DNA of 64,000 nucleotides. It comes from Hyphomicrobium_B sp001006785 (GTDB taxonomy: Bacteria; Pseudomonadota; Alphaproteobacteria; Rhizobiales; Hyphomicrobiaceae). This document shows, in pieces, positions 61,549 through 64,000 of the stretch; position 1 is the first letter of the stretch, and each line of letters begins with the position of its first letter. The notes under the pieces were generated by a model that saw only the letters and a list, made by a program, of their open reading frames with translations, made no database searches and was not told the origin of the DNA. Both the position numbers and the translations under genes were made by a program. The stretch is taken from the NCBI RefSeq assembly GCF_001006785.1, contig NZ_CDHO01000001.1:558001-622000 (forward strand), in the 5' to 3' direction.

Positions 61549-64000
61549 GAGGCCTCGCGAGCCACGTCTTCTTCATCATCATTTCGAACAGCAGGCGCTG
61601 CTGCGACCCGATCACCCGGCCGTGGAGTTCGCCGGTCAGATCCTTACTTATGAAGAGCTCGATTGCGACGCGAACCAGATCGCTCACTTTCTGACTCAGA
61701 TGGGTGTTGGCGTCGGTTCTCTGATCGGGCTCTGCCTGAAGAAGTCGCCCAGGCTTTACGCCGCCATGCTCGGCATTCTCAAGGCCGGTGCGGCTTACGT
61801 TCCGATTGACCCGAAATGGCCGATGGACCGCATTCGCGCCATCGCCGACGACGCGCAGCTGAAGTTCATGGTGTCGGAAGGCACCCTTGCTGACGGTTTC
61901 GAGGGCGAACTCGATGCGCCTTTGCTGCGTCTCGATACGGCGCATGATGACATTCTGGTTCAGCCGGTCGTTCCCGTGATCGATTTCGAGCAGGCGCTTA
62001 CGCCCGCCGCGCTGAGCTACATCATTTACACGTCGGGTTCGACCGGGCGGCCGAAAGGCGTGATGATCGAACACCGCAACGCTTTGGCGTTCGTGAAGTC
62101 GCTCAAGACCGTTTATCGTGTCACCGATCACGACCGCGTCTATCAAGGTTTCTCGACGGCGTTCGACGCTTCGGTCGAGGAGATCTGGGCTGCATTCTCG
62201 CGTGGCGGCACGCTGGTCGTTCCGACCGAAGAGATTCAGCGTTCGCCGGCCGATGTTGCCGAGTTCCTCAACACGAATAACGTGACTTATTTTTCCACCG
62301 TTCCGACGATGCTGGCGATGATCGACCGGGATCTCGATACGGTGACGACGCTCGTGCTCGGCGGTGAAGCTTGCTCCAACGAATTGGTGACGCGTTGGGC
62401 CCGGCCGGGCCGGCGCATGCTCAATACGTATGGGCCAACGGAAGCGACGGTCGTTGCAACCTGGTCGGAATGCATCAGCGGCGAACCCGTTTCCATCGGC
62501 AAGGCACTTCCGGGATACTCAACCTACGTCCTCGATGAAAACTTGCAGCCGGTGGCGCCGGGAGAATGCGGTGAACTGTTCATCGGTGGGGCCGGTGTCG
62601 GCCGCGGCTACATGAACTCCGAGGCACTCACCTCGCAGCGCTTTATCGCCAACCCGTTCGAGCCGGAAAGGAAAGACCGGCTTTACAGAACGTTCGATCA
62701 CGTGCGTCTCGGAGACGATGGAGCGCTGTATTTCCTCGGTCGTCTCGACGATCAGGTCAAAATTCGCGGTTTTCGTATCGAGCTGTCAGAAATCGAATCC
62801 GTCCTCATCGAAAATCCGGCGATCAAGGCAGCGGCGGTCGCCGTGACCGAGATCGGCGAGATGAAGCAGCTTGCTGCGTACATCGTCGTCAACGAACAGG
62901 TGGTCGATCTCGACCGGCAGGCGATCGGAGAAAATCTTCGCAATCGACTTCCACCCTACATGGTGCCGCAATATCTCGATGTGATCGAAGAACTGCCGAT
63001 GATGTCGAGCGGCAAGGTCGATCGCAAGAGCTTGCCCAAGCCTCAGACGCTGCTGAACGGGCCGAGTGAAATCGTTTTGCCGGAAAGCGATCTCGAGAAG
63101 CGACTTGCAGCATCTTGGGCCACGGCGTTTCAGCTTTCCGAGGTCTCGGTGACGGCAGATTTCTTTCTCGACCTCGGCGGGCATTCGCTGCTCGCCTCGC
63201 AGGCCGTCAGTGTTGTCAGGGCCGCCGTGCCGGACGCGCCGATTTCCGTGCGCGATTTTTATGATCACCGCACGGTAAGGCAACTCGCGCGTGCTCTTGA
63301 AGCGCGCGGTTTCGGCGGGGCGGCGAGTTCCGATGACGCGGCCGTTCAGGTGAAGCCAGACAAGCAGTCCGGCGTGCTGATGCGCTGGACGGTTGCGACG
63401 CTGCAGGCCGTGAGCATTTTTGTCTATTACGGCATCGTCGCTGCGCCGCTGGCGTTTGTCGCCGTGATTGCGACGTCGGTAATCGACGGCGAAATTGCGT
63501 GGCCTCAGGCTGCGGCGATCATGACTGCGGTCGGCTTCGGAATTTGGCCGTGCGCGTTACTGTTCACCGTCGCGCTCAAATGGCTGGTCATTGGGCGCGT
63601 GAAGCCTGGGCGGTATCCGCTTTGGAGCTTCTATTATTTCCGTTGGTGGCTGGTGCAGTGCTTCCAGCCCCTCGGCTGGGCGGACATGTTTTCCGGCACG
63701 CCGCTGATGAGTCTTTACTGGCGCGCGATGGGCGCCAAGATCGGTCGCAACGTCACGCTTTCGACGGCGATTTGCGGTGCGTTCGATGCGGTAACGATCG
63801 GCGACGGCTCGAGTGTCGGGCTTGAAACGCAGATTTTGGGATATCGCGTCGAGGACGGGCATCTCGTCATTGCGCCCGTGGAAATCGGAGCGAACTGCTT
63901 TATCGGCATGCATTGCAATCTCGGGCTTGGCACGAGAATGGGGAACGGCGCGCGGCTCGACGATATGTCCGCGCTCAGCGATGGAACGGTGATGAAGGAC
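61502..64000 (+). CDS. Pls/PosA-type nonribosomal peptide synthetase, N-terminal part (runs off the window)
   Basis: The frame is open to the last base; 833 codons are seen. ATG at 61502, or GTG at 61508, which is better spaced from GAGG. Residues about 25-530 are an adenylation domain (YIIYTSGSTGRPKGVMIEH, FDASVEEIW, LNTYGPTEATV, KIRGFRIELSEIE). A carrier domain carries the phosphopantetheine Ser562 (DLGGHSLLASQ). From about 620, at least three membrane segments and a hexapeptide left-handed beta-helix-like stretch (AMGAKIGRNVTLSTAICG) match the C-terminal region of the polylysine/polyornithine synthetase family. No condensation domain is present up to the window end. It would activate one amino acid; which one is not determined. 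Confidence 0.88.
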   Translation, partial: MPVAIQEIDFQLWQDERPREPRLLHHHFEQQALLRPDHPAVEFAGQILTYEELDCDANQIAHFLTQMGVGVGSLIGLCLKKSPRLYAAMLGILKAGAAYVPIDPKWPMDRIRAIADDAQLKFMVSEGTLADGFEGELDAPLLRLDTAHDDILVQPVVPVIDFEQALTPAALSYIIYTSGSTGRPKGVMIEHRNALAFVKSLKTVYRVTDHDRVYQGFSTAFDASVEEIWAAFSRGGTLVVPTEEIQRSPADVAEFLNTNNVTYFSTVPTMLAMIDRDLDTVTTLVLGGEACSNELVTRWARPGRRMLNTYGPTEATVVATWSECISGEPVSIGKALPGYSTYVLDENLQPVAPGECGELFIGGAGVGRGYMNSEALTSQRFIANPFEPERKDRLYRTFDHVRLGDDGALYFLGRLDDQVKIRGFRIELSEIESVLIENPAIKAAAVAVTEIGEMKQLAAYIVVNEQVVDLDRQAIGENLRNRLPPYMVPQYLDVIEELPMMSSGKVDRKSLPKPQTLLNGPSEIVLPESDLEKRLAASWATAFQLSEVSVTADFFLDLGGHSLLASQAVSVVRAAVPDAPISVRDFYDHRTVRQLARALEARGFGGAASSDDAAVQVKPDKQSGVLMRWTVATLQAVSIFVYYGIVAAPLAFVAVIATSVIDGEIAWPQAAAIMTAVGFGIWPCALLFTVALKWLVIGRVKPGRYPLWSFYYFRWWLVQCFQPLGWADMFSGTPLMSLYWRAMGAKIGRNVTLSTAICGAFDAVTIGDGSSVGLETQILGYRVEDGHLVIAPVEIGANCFIGMHCNLGLGTRMGNGARLDDMSALSDGTVMKD

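Noticed and set aside
1..64000. Search by eye for CRISPR arrays, tRNA or rRNA genes, insertion sequences, integrases and riboswitches
   Set aside because: No regularly spaced repeats, cloverleaf-like stretches, transposase or integrase motifs, or known riboswitch cores were recognised. A dedicated scan (tRNAscan-SE, Infernal) would be decisive.

Overview
The window is about 64 kb of high-GC DNA from an alphaproteobacterium of the order Hyphomicrobiales. A methylotroph of the Hyphomicrobium type is the best guess. Support comes from the alphaproteobacterial low-complexity family TIGR02302/DUF4175, a DUF2852 pair, an LpxQ-like lipid A oxidase, alphaproteobacterial promoter motifs (a CtrA box, an EcfG-type and an RpoH-type promoter) and a complete dimethylamine oxidation cluster. 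Placement is by gene content only. No rRNA, tRNA, CRISPR array, insertion sequence or prophage was seen.

Layout. 1-6,000: tail of a DUF4175 protein, a LysR regulator, an LpxQ-like outer-membrane protein and a PHB-depolymerase-like lipoprotein. 4,200-18,200: cell-envelope block with penicillin-binding protein 1C and its alpha-2-macroglobulin partner, a membrane/coiled-coil protein and an atypical class A PBP. 18,900-23,500: a two-gene module of a 1,121-residue double ATPase (AAA-like plus HerA/DUF87) and a winged-helix partner; I recognise no described system in it. 23,800-38,800: mostly chromosomal housekeeping and envelope genes (CAP lipoprotein, flippase, DacA, MFS pump fused to a MarR-like domain, aldo/keto reductase, L,D-transpeptidase, slipin, MarC, Nudix, flavin monooxygenase, zinc-finger protein, hydrolase, extensin-like lipoprotein). 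38,900-49,000: TetR regulator, one AT-rich foreign-looking gene, heat-shock-promoted DUF2852 pair, DjlA-like J protein with amidase, EptA, several small secreted proteins, ferredoxin FdxA. 49,300-58,900: dimethylamine region. 59,000-64,000: exported VOC protein, M23-like protein, phosphopantetheinyl transferase and the front part of a Pls/PosA-type nonribosomal peptide synthetase that runs off the window.

How the genes work together. In the dimethylamine region an APC permease gene is followed by four genes for the heme-dependent dimethylamine monooxygenase (DmmA-like subunit, flavin/2Fe-2S reductase, DUF3445 heme subunit, GcvT-like folate subunit). Divergent from them are a TPR protein and a GntR/FadR regulator, with a perfect palindrome in the shared promoter region. 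A binding-protein homologue without a signal peptide is convergent with the regulator and could be a cytoplasmic ligand sensor. A truncated haemoglobin follows. The envelope genes cover peptidoglycan synthesis, trimming and cross-linking plus lipid A modification. The transferase and the peptide synthetase overlap, so the carrier domain is probably activated by its neighbour.

The most unusual observations are the double-ATPase module, three REP-like palindromes translated in frame inside PBP1C, and well-formed promoter/operator motifs (CtrA, EcfG, RpoH) in front of specific genes.
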